From the NCBI GenBank assembly GCA_029261965.1, contig JAJDAH010000281.1, positions 1 through 47,417 on the forward strand: a stretch of DNA of 47,417 bases, written 5' to 3'. The stretch is from Polyangiaceae bacterium. GTDB taxonomy: Bacteria > Myxococcota_A > Polyangia > Polyangiales > Polyangiaceae. Numbering within the stretch: position 1 is the stretch's first letter; each line of letters starts with the position of its first letter. Below the pieces are notes generated by a model. That model did no database searches, was not told where the DNA came from, and worked only from the letters and a program-made list of their open reading frames with translations. Positions 7,181 to 17,295 of this stretch are shown piece by piece. The position numbers and the translations under genes are program-made.

Positions 7181-7235
7181 GGATCAAGTTCGGTCAAGTT
7201 CGGTCAAGTTCGGTCAAGTTTGGTCAAGTTCGGTC
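7181..7235. repeat. 10-bp tandem repeat CGGTCAAGTT upstream of the tRNA
   Basis: Five consecutive units (the first GGATCAAGTT, the fourth after it TGGTCAAGTT) plus a half unit. On the minus strand each reads AACTTGACC, so TTGACC or TTGATC, close to a -35 hexamer, recurs every 10 bp, 40-90 bp upstream of the tRNA-Arg 5' end. The nearest (7183-7188) is 17-18 bp from a weak CAGATT-type -10. It could be a repeated activator site or promoter element. Exact 10-bp phasing also allows simple slippage expansion. Confidence 0.8.
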
Positions 7236-7332
7236 GAAGCAACAATTGGAGTTTTTTTTTTTGACTTTGGCAAGCGCGTGAGTGCTGGTAAGGAACGGCG
7301 CAGTATGGGGGCATCAAAAAGGAAACCGTGTA

Positions 7333-7683
7333 GTGGCATCAAAGAAGAAAGCTAGTCGGAAGAAGAAGAGCGGGGGAAACGCCTCTGAGTTCATCCGAGG
7401 CATGCCCACGACGTTGAAGGCTGCCGACGTGGTGGCTGCGGGCAAGAAGAAGGGCATCAGCTTCACGCCCGGGCTCGTGTACATCGTCCGTGGACGGGTG
7501 GCCGGAAAGGCCGGCGGGCCGGCGAAAGCTGGTAAGCGTGGGCCGAAGCGCGGACGCGCGGCAGCTGCCTCGAGCAGCGATGCGCAGTTCCGACGCTTGG
7601 TCGTCGAGCTGGGTGTGACCCGTGCGAAGGCCCTCCTCAATGAGGTCGAGCGTGGGATGGCGGCGCTGATCCAAGGCGGCTGA
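7333..7683 (+). CDS. small basic protein, probable DNA-binding (116 aa)
   Basis: GTG 7333 is chosen because AAGGA lies ten bases upstream; the open frame extends to 7282. The protein opens with a Lys/Ser-rich tail (ASKKKASRKKKSGG), then a helical segment (ASEFIRGMPTTLKAADVVAAGKKKGISFTPGLVYIVRG) that resembles the short helix-strand unit seen in many myxobacterial basic proteins, a KRGPKRGR linker resembling an AT-hook, and a helical end (FRRLVVELGVTRAKALLNEVERGMAAL). Charge and linker suggest nucleic-acid binding. No family name is given. Confidence 0.65.
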   Translation: MASKKKASRKKKSGGNASEFIRGMPTTLKAADVVAAGKKKGISFTPGLVYIVRGRVAGKAGGPAKAGKRGPKRGRAAAASSSDAQFRRLVVELGVTRAKALLNEVERGMAALIQGG

Positions 7684-7729
7684 GCCGATACCCCACGGAC
7701 GGGCCGTGGCCGTCGACCAGAGAGTGCTT

Positions 7730-8068
7730 TCAAGGGCATTCGGCGGTCGCGGTCGCGGCTTCGTACTTTTGTTGGTTGCTACAAGCGGCCCACTCGGAGG
7801 CGGGCAGGGCGTACGCGCCCTTGAGGAGAACGACGGCGTCATCGCTGCTTCTGCGGAGGCAAGTTTGAGCGGGTGCGATCTCGGCGGCAGCCTCGGGGGT
7901 GACGCAGGCGTGAACTTCGACAGGATCTAGGCACGCGGCGCCGAGATTGACGCGGGATCCTTCGACCGCGAAGCAGTGGGCCGGGCACTCGCTGGCGATG
8001 CCTGGGCACGGGCCACTGGAGCCGCACGAGAGCACGGCGAAGAGAGTGCCCAGAAGCCAAGATCTCAT
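7730..8068 (-). CDS. small Cys-containing lipoprotein or secreted protein (112 aa)
   Basis: ATG 8068 is chosen because it opens a signal peptide, MRSWLLGTLFAVLSC, with a lipobox-like VLSC at residues 12-15. The mature part contains many cysteines (CPGIASECPAHC..., C in ACVTP, TCLRR, ACSNQ, ECP) that would form disulfides in the periplasm. The frame stays open far upstream but overlaps the divergent peptidase gene there. No family recognised. Confidence 0.6.
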   Translation of the reverse strand: MRSWLLGTLFAVLSCGSSGPCPGIASECPAHCFAVEGSRVNLGAACLDPVEVHACVTPEAAAEIAPAQTCLRRSSDDAVVLLKGAYALPASEWAACSNQQKYEAATATAECP

Positions 8069-8140
8069 CGGAATCCGAGTCTTAGCGAAATCTTCGCCCG
8101 CCACGTCACGAAATGACGGCGGCGGGCGACGAGAGGGTTG

Positions 8141-9169
8141 ATGAAGACGACGATATCTTGCTGGGTCGCGTTTTTGGCCGCCTCGACGGCGTGGGCATGC
8201 ACCTCGAATCCGCCGGCGCTGCCCGGGCAGTCGTTCGAGCGGGTGAGCGGCGGCGGGGAAGTGTCGCCGCAGGGTGCTGGGGTGAAAAAGGCGCAGTCGG
8301 GAAAGAGGGCGCCGAACCGGCCGAACGCCGGCCCCGCAGAAGCGGAGCAGGCGCCGCCCCAGGCCGCGGTTTTGCCGCGGACCGCGTACGATCTCGACGC
8401 CGACGTCGCACGCTGGAAGACGCGCGCGCAGGCCGACTTCGGTGAGGTCGCCTCCGTCGAAGTGGTGGCGGACGTGTTCGTGATTTCCGGACCCGGGCGC
8501 AAGGGCAGCCTGAAGGGCACGAATCGCACGGTCGAACGAGCGCTCGAGGCGTACACCAACGACCGGTTCGGCCGGCTGCCAGCGCGTGCGGTGGGCGTGT
8601 ACTTGTTCCCGAGTGCTAAGAGCTACGACGCCTTCTGTAGGCGGCACTCGGGGGGCGCGTGTGTTTCGGTCTACGGCTTCTACATGCCGAGTCAGCGGTT
8701 GATTGTCATGAACATCGGGCTCGGGGTGGGCACACTGACCCACGAGCTGGTACACCCGATCGTCGAGACGGATTTTCCCGAAGCCCCCGACTGGATCGAC
8801 GAGGGCACCGCGTCGCTGTTCGAGGCGTTCGGGTTCACGAAGGGCGGCATTCGTGGCTACAAGAACTGGCGGCATCCGCGGCTGCTGCGGGCCGTGCAGA
8901 GCAAGCAAGATAAAGCGTACGCGGGGCTGCCGACGTTGTTTGGCATGAGCGACGCGGTGTTTCGCGGCGAAAACGAGGCGCTCCACTACGCGATGGCGCG
9001 CTATCTCTGTCAGTGGCTCGATAGCCGCGGGCAGCTCTGGCCCTTCTATCAGGCCTGGCGAGACAACTACGCCACCGATCCGACCGGGGAGAAGGCGTTC
9101 CGAGTCGCGACCGGCATGACCCCCGCCGAGGCGAGCCCCGAGTGGCAGCGCTGGGTGAAGCGCTTGTGA
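8141..9169 (+). CDS. gluzincin-like metallopeptidase, lipoprotein
   Basis: 342 residues from ATG 8141 with GAGAGGG upstream. A lipoprotein signal (MKTTISCWVAFLAASTAWAC) is followed by a Pro/Ala-rich spacer to about residue 80. The catalytic part has HELVHP (H201 and H205, E202 as general base) and a downstream DEGTASLFE segment whose E221 fits as the third zinc ligand, the gluzincin arrangement of peptidase-MA-like families. Residues 130-175 (LKGTNRTVERALEAYTNDRFG ... VYLFPSAKSYDAFC) are the usual N-terminal subdomain of these proteins. It would act in the periplasm or at the outer membrane; substrate unknown. Confidence 0.75.
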   Translation: MKTTISCWVAFLAASTAWACTSNPPALPGQSFERVSGGGEVSPQGAGVKKAQSGKRAPNRPNAGPAEAEQAPPQAAVLPRTAYDLDADVARWKTRAQADFGEVASVEVVADVFVISGPGRKGSLKGTNRTVERALEAYTNDRFGRLPARAVGVYLFPSAKSYDAFCRRHSGGACVSVYGFYMPSQRLIVMNIGLGVGTLTHELVHPIVETDFPEAPDWIDEGTASLFEAFGFTKGGIRGYKNWRHPRLLRAVQSKQDKAYAGLPTLFGMSDAVFRGENEALHYAMARYLCQWLDSRGQLWPFYQAWRDNYATDPTGEKAFRVATGMTPAEASPEWQRWVKRL

Positions 9170-9175
9170 ATGGGA

Positions 9176-12100
9176 CTAGAAGATCTGCCCGCAGATGATC
9201 TTCATGTCAGCGGCGTCGGTGTTGTTGGCATCGTTGCACTCGAGGATCACGTCGTCGGGATCCGCCACGCCGAAGATGAGGATCTCTCGGCCGCCGGGAA
9301 AGTTCGACATGGTGGCGGTGATGCTGGTGCACATGCCCGGGGCGAGAGGCCCGGCCACGGTTTCTTCGTGGATGAGCGTGCCGCCTTGGTTGGGATCACC
9401 TGCGAAGTAGCGGATGACGATGTTGCTCGCCGGAGCCGAGCCGTCGTTGCACACGGTGGTGGGCACGCCCGGAGCGGGGCAACCCGTGGGCACGCCGATC
9501 TGCAGTGAGATGTCCGGCTGGGCCGTGCCAGGGTCGACGTCTTCCACGAGATCGTTGTTGTCCTCGATGCACTCGCGCTCGCGCCCGCTCGCCCCGGGGC
9601 CGTCGTCGACGATGACCCGCACGCGGTCCGGTAGCGCGTTCGGCGAGTTGTTCGCCGCGTCGTAGGCCACGGTGATGAGGGTCACATCCCCGGGTTCGAG
9701 GCTCGAAGTGATGCTCGCGCGGAGCGGCATTCCGGCGCCGTCGAGCAGGGGCTCGGTCAGCGGCACACTGTCCCATTGGCCTTCGAAACCGATCTCGACG
9801 CCGGGGCCGACCCGAAGGTCGCCCTCGTTGCGGATCTCGACGGTGATCTCGATCTGGTTCGAGAGCGTGCCGCAGACGGCGTTGGGGCTCGAAATCTGTA
9901 TGTCGGTCGGTACGAGATCCGGCGCCACCCCGAACGCGCGGGGCTGGGAACGGTACGTGTTGTAGAAGCGCCCGTTCAGCGGCACCCAGCTCTTGGGCTC
10001 GAACTGCGGTACCCGCGCGCCTTCGGTGATGTTGGTCACATGGTAGGCATGCTGGTTCCAGATCCGGCGCGCGCTGACCCAGAAGTCGCCCGCGTCTCCC
10101 CAGACTTCGATGCCGTTGTTGTAGAGATCTTCGATCGCCATGACGTCGCCGTCGCCGTCGCAGAACCCTGACTCGTTGCTCGTCGCGAAGACGATCTCCG
10201 CGTTGCCGTCGTTGTCGACGTCGACGACGACGGGGTACTCGATGCGAGTTCGGCTTTCGCTGTTCTGGTTGAACAGGACGTCTCCGTTGATCCCGTCGTA
10301 GATGCGGAACATGCACTCGTCGTTGTAGACGACCTCGGCGGCGCCATCGCCGTTGAAGTCGAAGAGCGTCGAGCCCGTCACTCGGCTCGAGCTGTCCTCG
10401 GTCGTCCGTCGCCAGCCGTTGTGCAGACACACACACTGGCTGGTGGTCACGTTGCACCCGAACTTGGCGATGTCGCCGCAATCGCTTGCTTGGGTACACG
10501 ACATGCCCGGTGGGGACCGAGTGGTATTGACGCTCTCGACGCTCGTCATGTCGTCCGGCGGCGACGTCGGCCAGGGATCACACTCGGCCCCGGTGGTGGG
10601 ATCCTGAAAGTCGATCATGACGTAAGCCGTCGCGGCCGCCGTGCCGACCTCAGGGAAGCCGTCGCCGTCGAAGTCGTCGATGTTGGGCGGTCCGCCGTTG
10701 TTGCCGGCGTTCATGTTGATGCGGCGTTTGAGCTCTCCGGTCTGGCTGTTGAACACCTGAACGAAGCCGTTGGTGACCGAGAGCATCTCCGGTTGTCCGT
10801 CGAGGGGGTTGCCCGGTCCCGGCGCGGCGTCTTGATCGCTGCCGAGAATGTCGGCGATCGCACAAAAACCCTCGCCAGTGACGGTGTTGCCCGCGTTCAC
10901 TGCTTCCGTCGGGGCGTGCCAAACGGTGACGAGGTTGCCGTTGCACCACTCGGCCTCGTCGCCGGTCTCGCTCCCGGTGCAATCCGCCCGGCTATTCGCC
11001 CCCGCGGGACCCACCGGGTAACGGTAGAGGCTGGCGCCAGTGCCGATCTCCATTCGTCCGTTGTCGCCCTCGATGACGTCTGCGATGCACGCGACCGGTC
11101 CTTGGGGACCGTTGGTGCCGTGGTCTTCTGCGCCCTCGAAGCGATCGAGGAAGACGAAGTTGCCCATCATGTCTTTGCCGATGGTGAGGAGCGAGCGGCC
11201 GACGTTGATCTCGGCCAAGCCGCTGCCATCGACGTTGGCGATGCTCGGGCCTGCGTCCTGGCCGCCTTGAGCGAAAACGGCGCTCGTGGCGAGGATCGCG
11301 CCGCGGTTGTCGTAGATCTGTACCGCGCCGTCGTTGCCGGCGCTCCAGGTGAGCGCGATGATCTCGGGGACGCCGTTGTCGTCGAGATCGGCGACGGCGA
11401 GGCTCGCCGTCGAGTCGAGATCGCCTTCTTGGCATCCGCAGGTCGGTGAGGTGATCGCGTCTCCTTCGAACCATTGCTTGCCGTCGCAGTTGGCGAAGTA
11501 GTCGCCGCCCTTGTTCGGTCCGCCGCCGTGGATGGCGCGCAGGATCCCGTAGCGCTGGTAGCGATCCGCGCCGCTCACGGTTCCGCAAAACGTGGTGAAT
11601 ATGATCTCGGGGAAGTCGCGCTCGTCGATGAGGCCGTCGCCGTTGTCGTCGTCGAGGTTGGCGACGACCGGGCTCATCACCACCTGGCCAGAGGCGGGGA
11701 AAACGCTCGTCGTGACGTTGGGATCCGCCTGGGTCCCGCCCCAGGTGATTTCGTTCGTCGGCAGCACGTTGGTGAAGGGCTCCGGGGGCAGACTGCAGGT
11801 TGGCTGCACGCCGGTGCCTTCGCAGCTTTCGACCTCGCAGTCGGTGAAGTTGGGGCAGTCCCAATCGTCCTCGCACGGGCATGTGGCGTTGCCCGCGCCG
11901 GGATCGGTGCACATGCTCGTGAAGCGTGGGTTTGCGCTGCCGCAGCTGAACTTGGTGCTCGTGCCGCCGCCGTTGGGATCGCACTCGAGCAATTCCTGGC
12001 CGCTGCAGGTCCGGTCGCCGGCCGCGCAGACGTCGTCGACGCAAATCGAGCCGTTGCAGAATTGATCTATCGGGCAATCGACATCGCCGGTGCAGCTGAT

Positions 12101-12469
12101 GTCGTCGCAGAAGGCTCCTCCATCGGTCAGAATGCAGACACCGGCGCCGCCGCAATCGAGGTCGCTGCAAGTGTTGCCGACGCAGACCCCGGTGCCGCCG
12201 TCTTCGGCTTCGCAGTGCTGATCGTTGCCGCACTGCAGGTTGGCGCATGGGTTGTTCGCGCCACCGGTTCCGCCGGCCGCCGCCGATCCGTCGGGCTGGT
12301 TGATAATATTGCCCATGCCGCCGCCGTCGGTCGGATTTCCCCCGCCGCCGGCCATGCCGGCGGCGCCGTCCGCAGCGCTCGTGACGTTCGGGTTACCGCC
12401 ACACGCGAAGGCCAGCCCCAAGGAAGAAGTGAGCAAGAGAACAAGTCGCCAGTGAGCGGATCGCACCAT
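9176..12469 (-). CDS. large FG-GAP/VCBS-repeat lipoprotein with CARDB domains
   Basis: 1097 residues. A lipoprotein signal (LLLTSSLGLAFAC) is followed by a Gly-rich linker, a Cys-rich block (about 75-240) of EGF-like spacing typical of myxobacterial surface proteins, then FG-GAP/VCBS-type beta-propeller blades marked by calcium-loop motifs (DLDDNGVPEI, NVDGSGLAEI, DFDGDGFPEV, DFNGDGAAEV, DVDNDGNAEI). The C-terminus has two CARDB-like beta domains (about 855-985 and 990-1095), each ending in an EDNN- or CNDANN-type motif. It is expected on the outer membrane or cell surface, in adhesion or matrix binding. It converges with the peptidase gene with 6 bp between stops. Confidence 0.85.
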   Translation of the reverse strand: MVRSAHWRLVLLLTSSLGLAFACGGNPNVTSAADGAAGMAGGGGNPTDGGGMGNIINQPDGSAAAGGTGGANNPCANLQCGNDQHCEAEDGGTGVCVGNTCSDLDCGGAGVCILTDGGAFCDDISCTGDVDCPIDQFCNGSICVDDVCAAGDRTCSGQELLECDPNGGGTSTKFSCGSANPRFTSMCTDPGAGNATCPCEDDWDCPNFTDCEVESCEGTGVQPTCSLPPEPFTNVLPTNEITWGGTQADPNVTTSVFPASGQVVMSPVVANLDDDNGDGLIDERDFPEIIFTTFCGTVSGADRYQRYGILRAIHGGGPNKGGDYFANCDGKQWFEGDAITSPTCGCQEGDLDSTASLAVADLDDNGVPEIIALTWSAGNDGAVQIYDNRGAILATSAVFAQGGQDAGPSIANVDGSGLAEINVGRSLLTIGKDMMGNFVFLDRFEGAEDHGTNGPQGPVACIADVIEGDNGRMEIGTGASLYRYPVGPAGANSRADCTGSETGDEAEWCNGNLVTVWHAPTEAVNAGNTVTGEGFCAIADILGSDQDAAPGPGNPLDGQPEMLSVTNGFVQVFNSQTGELKRRINMNAGNNGGPPNIDDFDGDGFPEVGTAAATAYVMIDFQDPTTGAECDPWPTSPPDDMTSVESVNTTRSPPGMSCTQASDCGDIAKFGCNVTTSQCVCLHNGWRRTTEDSSSRVTGSTLFDFNGDGAAEVVYNDECMFRIYDGINGDVLFNQNSESRTRIEYPVVVDVDNDGNAEIVFATSNESGFCDGDGDVMAIEDLYNNGIEVWGDAGDFWVSARRIWNQHAYHVTNITEGARVPQFEPKSWVPLNGRFYNTYRSQPRAFGVAPDLVPTDIQISSPNAVCGTLSNQIEITVEIRNEGDLRVGPGVEIGFEGQWDSVPLTEPLLDGAGMPLRASITSSLEPGDVTLITVAYDAANNSPNALPDRVRVIVDDGPGASGRERECIEDNNDLVEDVDPGTAQPDISLQIGVPTGCPAPGVPTTVCNDGSAPASNIVIRYFAGDPNQGGTLIHEETVAGPLAPGMCTSITATMSNFPGGREILIFGVADPDDVILECNDANNTDAADMKIICGQIF

Positions 12470-12548
12470 GATGGGAGCGTAGCATCGGGCAGCGGATCGG
12501 CGCTCGGGTTGAAACCCGACGCCTCGAGCGGCGGGATTTCAGCGACTT

Positions 12549-13556
12549 TCAGTCGGCTCGATCCGGGGCCACGCTTTGCCCCACCCGATCCAGGTAGCCG
12601 TCGAGTGCGCCGAAGGCCGCGGGTGAGAGTAGCTCCTCTCGAGGGACCTCGGGGCTCGGCAGATCGATGCTCGCGCCGGGGAATCCGCTGAGCGACGGTC
12701 CGCGCCCGGGGTGTGGGCTCACGCTCAACCGGAGCGCGTCGCTGTCGCCCTGTTGCAGGATCACGGCGTCGGCGTCGCCACGCGGGTTTTTTTTTCCGAG
12801 CGCCCAGACGTAGGTGCGTTGGATCGGAGCCCGCAAATCGATGGATTCTCCGAAGGCACGCAGTCGGCCATCTCGGTCGATGGTGATGAGGGGATGCTCC
12901 GCGTGCGCCGTCGGCAGAACCAGTACCGCGCTCTCGTGTCGCTCGGCGAGATCGCGGGCGCGCTCGGCGAGCAAGCGGAGCGAGCCACAGCTACTGACGC
13001 CGCCGATTATGGTCGCCCCGCTCGCGCCGACGGACCAGAAGGCCGACCACGTCGTGCCCGGTCCGAGCTCGTCCTCGCGGTGTCCGAGGTGGCGCACGCT
13101 GACGTCGTGCCAGCGCACGCCCCAAGCGCTTCGCCCCCCGAGATCTTCGGCGATGCCTTGCCCGAACAGGATCAGGCGAGTTGCGCCTTGGGCGATCAGT
13201 AGCGCCTGCTCGTCGCCGAGTGAGAACACGCACGTGCCGACCGACTTCTCGAGATCGAGCAAGGGTTCGTCCGCTCCGTCGTGGAACACGCCGGTTCGGT
13301 CGAGTCGCAGGCGGTGACCCTCTCGTCGGGACGCGATGTTTGCCGCGGCGAGCGCCGGGAGGAACCCGACGAGTGCCAACGCCGCCGCACCGACCAATCG
13401 AGCGCCGGGATCGAGGAAGAGCGAGCCGGCGATCGCCAAACCTGCCCAAGCGGCCCAGGTGAGCACGAACGCGCTCTTGCCCGCGGCGCCGAGCTCCTCG
13501 GTTCGCACCACAAGCTCTCGGGTTTCGAGCCGCTCTGGTCGGTCACGGTACGGCAC
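12549..13556 (-). CDS. membrane protein of unknown function (335 aa)
   Basis: Residues about 28-72 hold two adjacent hydrophobic segments (FVLTWAAWAGLAIAGSLFL and LVGAAALALVGFLPALAAA), which places the rest on one side of the membrane. The C-terminal two thirds is a soluble region with repeated beta-like segments; no enzymatic motif is visible. The coding strand contains a run of nine A (12787-12795) encoding the KK of LGKKNPRG, unusual at this GC content. It ends 79 bp before the start of the FG-GAP lipoprotein and may be transcribed with it. Confidence 0.65.
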   Translation of the reverse strand: MPYRDRPERLETRELVVRTEELGAAGKSAFVLTWAAWAGLAIAGSLFLDPGARLVGAAALALVGFLPALAAANIASRREGHRLRLDRTGVFHDGADEPLLDLEKSVGTCVFSLGDEQALLIAQGATRLILFGQGIAEDLGGRSAWGVRWHDVSVRHLGHREDELGPGTTWSAFWSVGASGATIIGGVSSCGSLRLLAERARDLAERHESAVLVLPTAHAEHPLITIDRDGRLRAFGESIDLRAPIQRTYVWALGKKNPRGDADAVILQQGDSDALRLSVSPHPGRGPSLSGFPGASIDLPSPEVPREELLSPAAFGALDGYLDRVGQSVAPDRAD

Positions 13557-13616
13557 GCCGGAGATTTACCCGCTAAATCAAGGGGTTGAAAGTCGGGCTC
13601 AAGACTGCCCGCTGAT

Positions 13617-15266
13617 GTGCCGTTCCGGGCAACGAGGGACTCCTTGGCCTCCGACATCCCTGCTTCAGCAAGAGTGCAGCGAGCGCAGCACGGCTGCGGT
13701 CTTGCCGGGTGCATCGGCGCGAGTGACCTGCTCGCTCACGAGGCGTGCCCGCTCGCTCGCCCCGATTTCGTTTCCGGCATCTTCGACGCGATGGAGTCGC
13801 TCGTCTTCGTCGTCGACGAAACGGGGACCATCGTTTGGGTGAACCGGGCGTACGCGAAGATCACCGGCTTCGGAGTGGAGGAAGCCGTGGGTCGTTTTTT
13901 CTGGGACGTGCACTACCCGTCTCAGAACGCCGAGCAGGCTCGGCGCGCTTACGACGAGTTCGGCGCGCGCACTCCGAAGGTGCTGTCAGGGATCCTCGGC
14001 GGCCACATCGTGACGAAAGACGGCGAGCGTCGGATTCTGTCGTGGTCCAACACCGTCATCGAGCAGGACGGCCGCATCTATGCGGTGGCCACTGGTGTCG
14101 ACGTCACCGAGTGGAAGAGCATGCAGATGCGCGTGCTTCTAGCCGACCGAATGGCTTCGGTGGGCACGCTGGCCGCGGGTGTTGCCCACGAGATCAACAA
14201 CCCGCTCGCTTACATCCAGGCGAACCTTTCGATGGCGAACGATTGCGTCGATGCGATCCACCTGCGGCGCCCAGAGCACGACTTGCTCGAGGTCAAGCAA
14301 ATGCTCGGCGAAGCCACCGAAGGAGCCAATCGGGTTCAACGAATCGTCGGAGACCTGAAGACATTCTCGCGAGTTGACGAGGGGCGCCGCCTCGGCTCGC
14401 ACGATCTGCACCACATCATCGAGACGTCGATCAAGATGGCTCGCAACGAGCTTCGGCATCGGGCGCAGCTCATCAAGGACTACGGCGACGTCCCTCAAAT
14501 CGAGTGCAGCGAAACGCGCCTCGGACAAGTGTTCGTCAACCTGCTCGTCAACGCCGCCCACGCCATCCCCGAAGGGGCGGCCGCGCGAAACGAAGTGCGC
14601 ATCGTCACCCGACGCAAAGCCGGCTACGTCGTGGTCGAGGTCCATGACTCTGGCGTCGGCATGAGCGAAGAGACCCTGGCGCAGATCTTCGACCCGTTTT
14701 TCACCACCAAGCCCGTAGGTGAGGGGACCGGCCTCGGCCTCAGCATCTGTCACAGCGTCGTCACGGCCATCGGGGGGGACATCAGCGCCGAGAGCCGCGA
14801 GGGCGAGGGATCGGTCTTCCGGGTGACGATTCCGGCGTCTGGCTCGAGTGTGGCGCCCGATCCTCATCGGCCCTCGGTGGCACCCCCGGCCAACAGCACC
14901 CCCGTGCGCGTGCTCGTCGTCGACGACGAGCGCATGGTCGCCAACTCCCTACGCCGGGCGCTCCGCTCCCACGATGTCGTCACGGCCAGCTCGGGGAGAG
15001 AAGCGCTCGACGTGCTTGCTCGAGACACGGCCTTTTCGGTCGTGCTCTGCGACCTGATGATGCCGGATTTGACCGGAATGGATGTCTACGCCGAGGTCAA
15101 AAAGCGGTTTCCCGGCCTCGAAACGCGAATGGTGTTCGTAACGGGTGGCGCATTCACCACTCGAGCCCAAGACTTCCTTCGTGACGTGCCGAATCGCCAC
15201 ATTCTGAAGCCCTTCGATGTGACCGCCGTTCGAGCCCTCGTTTCCGAGTTCGCCGCGGCGAGCTGA
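13617..15266 (+). CDS. hybrid sensor histidine kinase: PAS, HisKA, HATPase, receiver
   Basis: 549 residues from GTG 13617; the first about 50 residues are poorly defined and the true start may be further in. A PAS domain (about 55-165: [28 protein letters not shown] ... ATGVDVTEW) leads into a dimerisation/phosphotransfer domain with H191 in [10 protein letters not shown], an HATPase domain (N box around [10 protein letters not shown]1 DSGVGM, G2 GTGLGLS) and a C-terminal receiver whose acceptor is D479 in [10 protein letters not shown], with the conserved K in ILKPFD. There is no transmembrane segment, so it is cytoplasmic. The output is probably a separate phosphotransfer protein encoded elsewhere. 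Confidence 0.9.
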   Translation: MPFRATRDSLASDIPASARVQRAQHGCGLAGCIGASDLLAHEACPLARPDFVSGIFDAMESLVFVVDETGTIVWVNRAYAKITGFGVEEAVGRFFWDVHYPSQNAEQARRAYDEFGARTPKVLSGILGGHIVTKDGERRILSWSNTVIEQDGRIYAVATGVDVTEWKSMQMRVLLADRMASVGTLAAGVAHEINNPLAYIQANLSMANDCVDAIHLRRPEHDLLEVKQMLGEATEGANRVQRIVGDLKTFSRVDEGRRLGSHDLHHIIETSIKMARNELRHRAQLIKDYGDVPQIECSETRLGQVFVNLLVNAAHAIPEGAAARNEVRIVTRRKAGYVVVEVHDSGVGMSEETLAQIFDPFFTTKPVGEGTGLGLSICHSVVTAIGGDISAESREGEGSVFRVTIPASGSSVAPDPHRPSVAPPANSTPVRVLVVDDERMVANSLRRALRSHDVVTASSGREALDVLARDTAFSVVLCDLMMPDLTGMDVYAEVKKRFPGLETRMVFVTGGAFTTRAQDFLRDVPNRHILKPFDVTAVRALVSEFAAAS

Positions 15267-15361
15267 ATCATTGCTGGCGGACACCCCGTGTCGAGGCTGT
15301 TCTAGCGGTCTCCGGGCCGTGACAAGTCCGCCGGTCGTCATTAGGTTATCGTTGCTAGCTC

Positions 15362-17293
15362 ATGTCGGACCCCACCCCTTCGAAGCCACCGGCCCGCCCC
15401 TCCCGGTCGCCGGGGCGTGATGAGCCGCCGAAGCCGTTCTGGCGCGGTTGGGTGATACCCGGCTTGCTGTTGGCGAGCGTGTGGGGTTGGCACGCGTTCG
15501 GTCCGCGCGTGGACTCGCAACCGAGCATCACCTACTCCCGCTTTTACGACTTGGTGGAAAAAGAAGTCGTCGAGACGGTCAACATCCGCGGCCAAGAAGT
15601 CACCGGCAAGCTCCGCACACCCACCACCGTGGGCGAGCGCGAGCTCAAGACCTTCCGAACCATGATCCCCGACGGCGACGACGAGCTCATGCCCACGTTG
15701 CGCAAGAAGGGCGTCGACGTCGTCGTCGAAAGCGAGGAACAGCCGCTTGGTGTCCAGCTGTTGATGAGCATCCTGCCCTTCGCGTTGTTGATCGGCCTGT
15801 GGGTCTGGTGGTCCCGCCGCACGCAGAAGATGTGGGGAGACGGAGGACCCCTAGGCGGCATGCTCAAGGGGCGCGCCAAGAAGTTCCAGCGGGACAAACA
15901 AGTCAACGTGACCTTTCAGGACGTCGCTGGGCTCAAGGCGGCCAAACAGGATCTGCAGGAGATCATCGGCTTTCTGAAGGATCCCGAGCGCTTCAAGCGG
16001 CTCGGCGGCAAGGTGCCGCACGGCGTGCTGCTCGTCGGTCCCCCAGGCACCGGCAAGACGCTCGTCGCCCGCGCCGTGGCCGGCGAGGCGGGCGTGCCGT
16101 TCTTCTCGATCAACGGCTCGGAGTTCATCGAGCTGTTCGTCGGTGTCGGCGCGAGCCGCGTGCGGGAGCTGTTCGACGAAGCCAAAAAAGCCTCCCCGTC
16201 GATCATCTTCATCGACGAGATCGACGCTGTCGGGCGTTCTCGCGGCGCGGGCCTCGGCGGCGGACACGACGAGCGCGAGCAGACGCTCAACCAGTTGCTG
16301 AGCGAAATGGACGGATTCGACCGCAACGACCTGACGGTCATCATTGCCGCTACCAACCGACCGGACGTGCTCGATCCTGCCCTGCTGCGGCCGGGTCGAT
16401 TCGATCGGCGTGTCGTCGTCGACCGCCCCGAGCTCGATGCCCGACAAGCCATCCTCGAGGTGCACGCCCAGAAGAAGCCACTCGCGCCGGACGTCGATCT
16501 GCGAGAGGTAGCCAAGAACACGCCTGGCTTCTCCGGGGCGGATCTGGCCAATTTGCTCAATGAAGCCGCGCTTCACGCCACTCGTATCGGCGGCGATGCC
16601 ATCACGAAAGACGACGTGCAGGCGGCCTACGACAAGGTGGTGTTGGGGGATCCACGCGAAACCAAGCTCGATCCCCAGGAGAAGCAACGCGTGGCGGTCC
16701 ACGAATCCGGTCACGCGGTGGTCGCCCACTTCACGCCGGATGCCGAGCCGCTGAATCGCGTGACCATCATCCCCCGGGGAATGGCGCTCGGGGTCACGAT
16801 GCAGTCGCCGGGCAACGACAAGCACATCATGACTCAGCCCGAGCTGAACGGGCGGCTCAACATGTTGATGGGCGGGTACGCCGCCGAGAAGCTCTTGCTA
16901 GGGGACACCTCGTCCGGCGCCGCCGATGACCTGAAAAAGGCCACCGACATCGCCTTCAAGATGGTCGCCCACTACGGAATGAGCGACAAGGTGGGACCGA
17001 TGTTCCACGAGCACCGCACCGAGCACCCGTTTTTGGGTCAGCGGCTCGCCACCGAGAGTGGGACGAGCGACTCCACCGTGCACACCATCGAAGAGGAAGC
17101 ACGCCACATCCTCCAAGCCGCGGTCGACAGCGCGAACCGGATCCTCTCGGACAATCGTCAGGAGCTGGAGCAGCTCGTCGACGTGCTGCTCGATCGCGAG
17201 ACCGTGGAGAAGGACGAGTTCGCCGATATCCTCTGTCCGTCGGCATCGGCGGGTGACGGTGTGCCGAGCACGCTCCACTTCGATCGCGAGTAG
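15362..17293 (+). CDS. ftsH: ATP-dependent zinc metalloprotease FtsH
   Basis: 643 residues, close to the usual length. Two transmembrane segments (about 30-45 and 135-155) flank a periplasmic domain. The AAA+ module has Walker A GPPGTGKT (near 225), Walker [10 protein letters not shown], and the second region of homology [20 protein letters not shown]. The pore motif reads FVGVGASR. The peptidase domain has HESGH (H447, H451) and the third ligand Asp in [12 protein letters not shown]. It degrades membrane and regulatory proteins. The N-terminus carries a Pro/Ser/Arg-rich 25-residue extension ahead of the first membrane segment. The C-terminal helical region ([12 protein letters not shown]...) diverges from the common MSEKLGP form, so it may be a second, specialised copy. 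Confidence 0.95.
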   Translation: MSDPTPSKPPARPSRSPGRDEPPKPFWRGWVIPGLLLASVWGWHAFGPRVDSQPSITYSRFYDLVEKEVVETVNIRGQEVTGKLRTPTTVGERELKTFRTMIPDGDDELMPTLRKKGVDVVVESEEQPLGVQLLMSILPFALLIGLWVWWSRRTQKMWGDGGPLGGMLKGRAKKFQRDKQVNVTFQDVAGLKAAKQDLQEIIGFLKDPERFKRLGGKVPHGVLLVGPPGTGKTLVARAVAGEAGVPFFSINGSEFIELFVGVGASRVRELFDEAKKASPSIIFIDEIDAVGRSRGAGLGGGHDEREQTLNQLLSEMDGFDRNDLTVIIAATNRPDVLDPALLRPGRFDRRVVVDRPELDARQAILEVHAQKKPLAPDVDLREVAKNTPGFSGADLANLLNEAALHATRIGGDAITKDDVQAAYDKVVLGDPRETKLDPQEKQRVAVHESGHAVVAHFTPDAEPLNRVTIIPRGMALGVTMQSPGNDKHIMTQPELNGRLNMLMGGYAAEKLLLGDTSSGAADDLKKATDIAFKMVAHYGMSDKVGPMFHEHRTEHPFLGQRLATESGTSDSTVHTIEEEARHILQAAVDSANRILSDNRQELEQLVDVLLDRETVEKDEFADILCPSASAGDGVPSTLHFDRE

Positions 17294-17295
17294 CG

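Noticed and set aside
7181-7235. CRISPR array
   Set aside because: The repeat unit is 10 bp with no spacers, so it is a simple tandem repeat.
9396-12248. Long minus-strand Arg-rich frames overlapping the FG-GAP gene
   Set aside because: They are out-of-frame shadows of the repetitive calcium-loop codons of the real gene at 9176-12469.
12787-12795. Programmed frameshift signal
   Set aside because: The A9 run alone is not enough; no stop shortly after and no clear downstream stem were seen. Reported only as an odd run.
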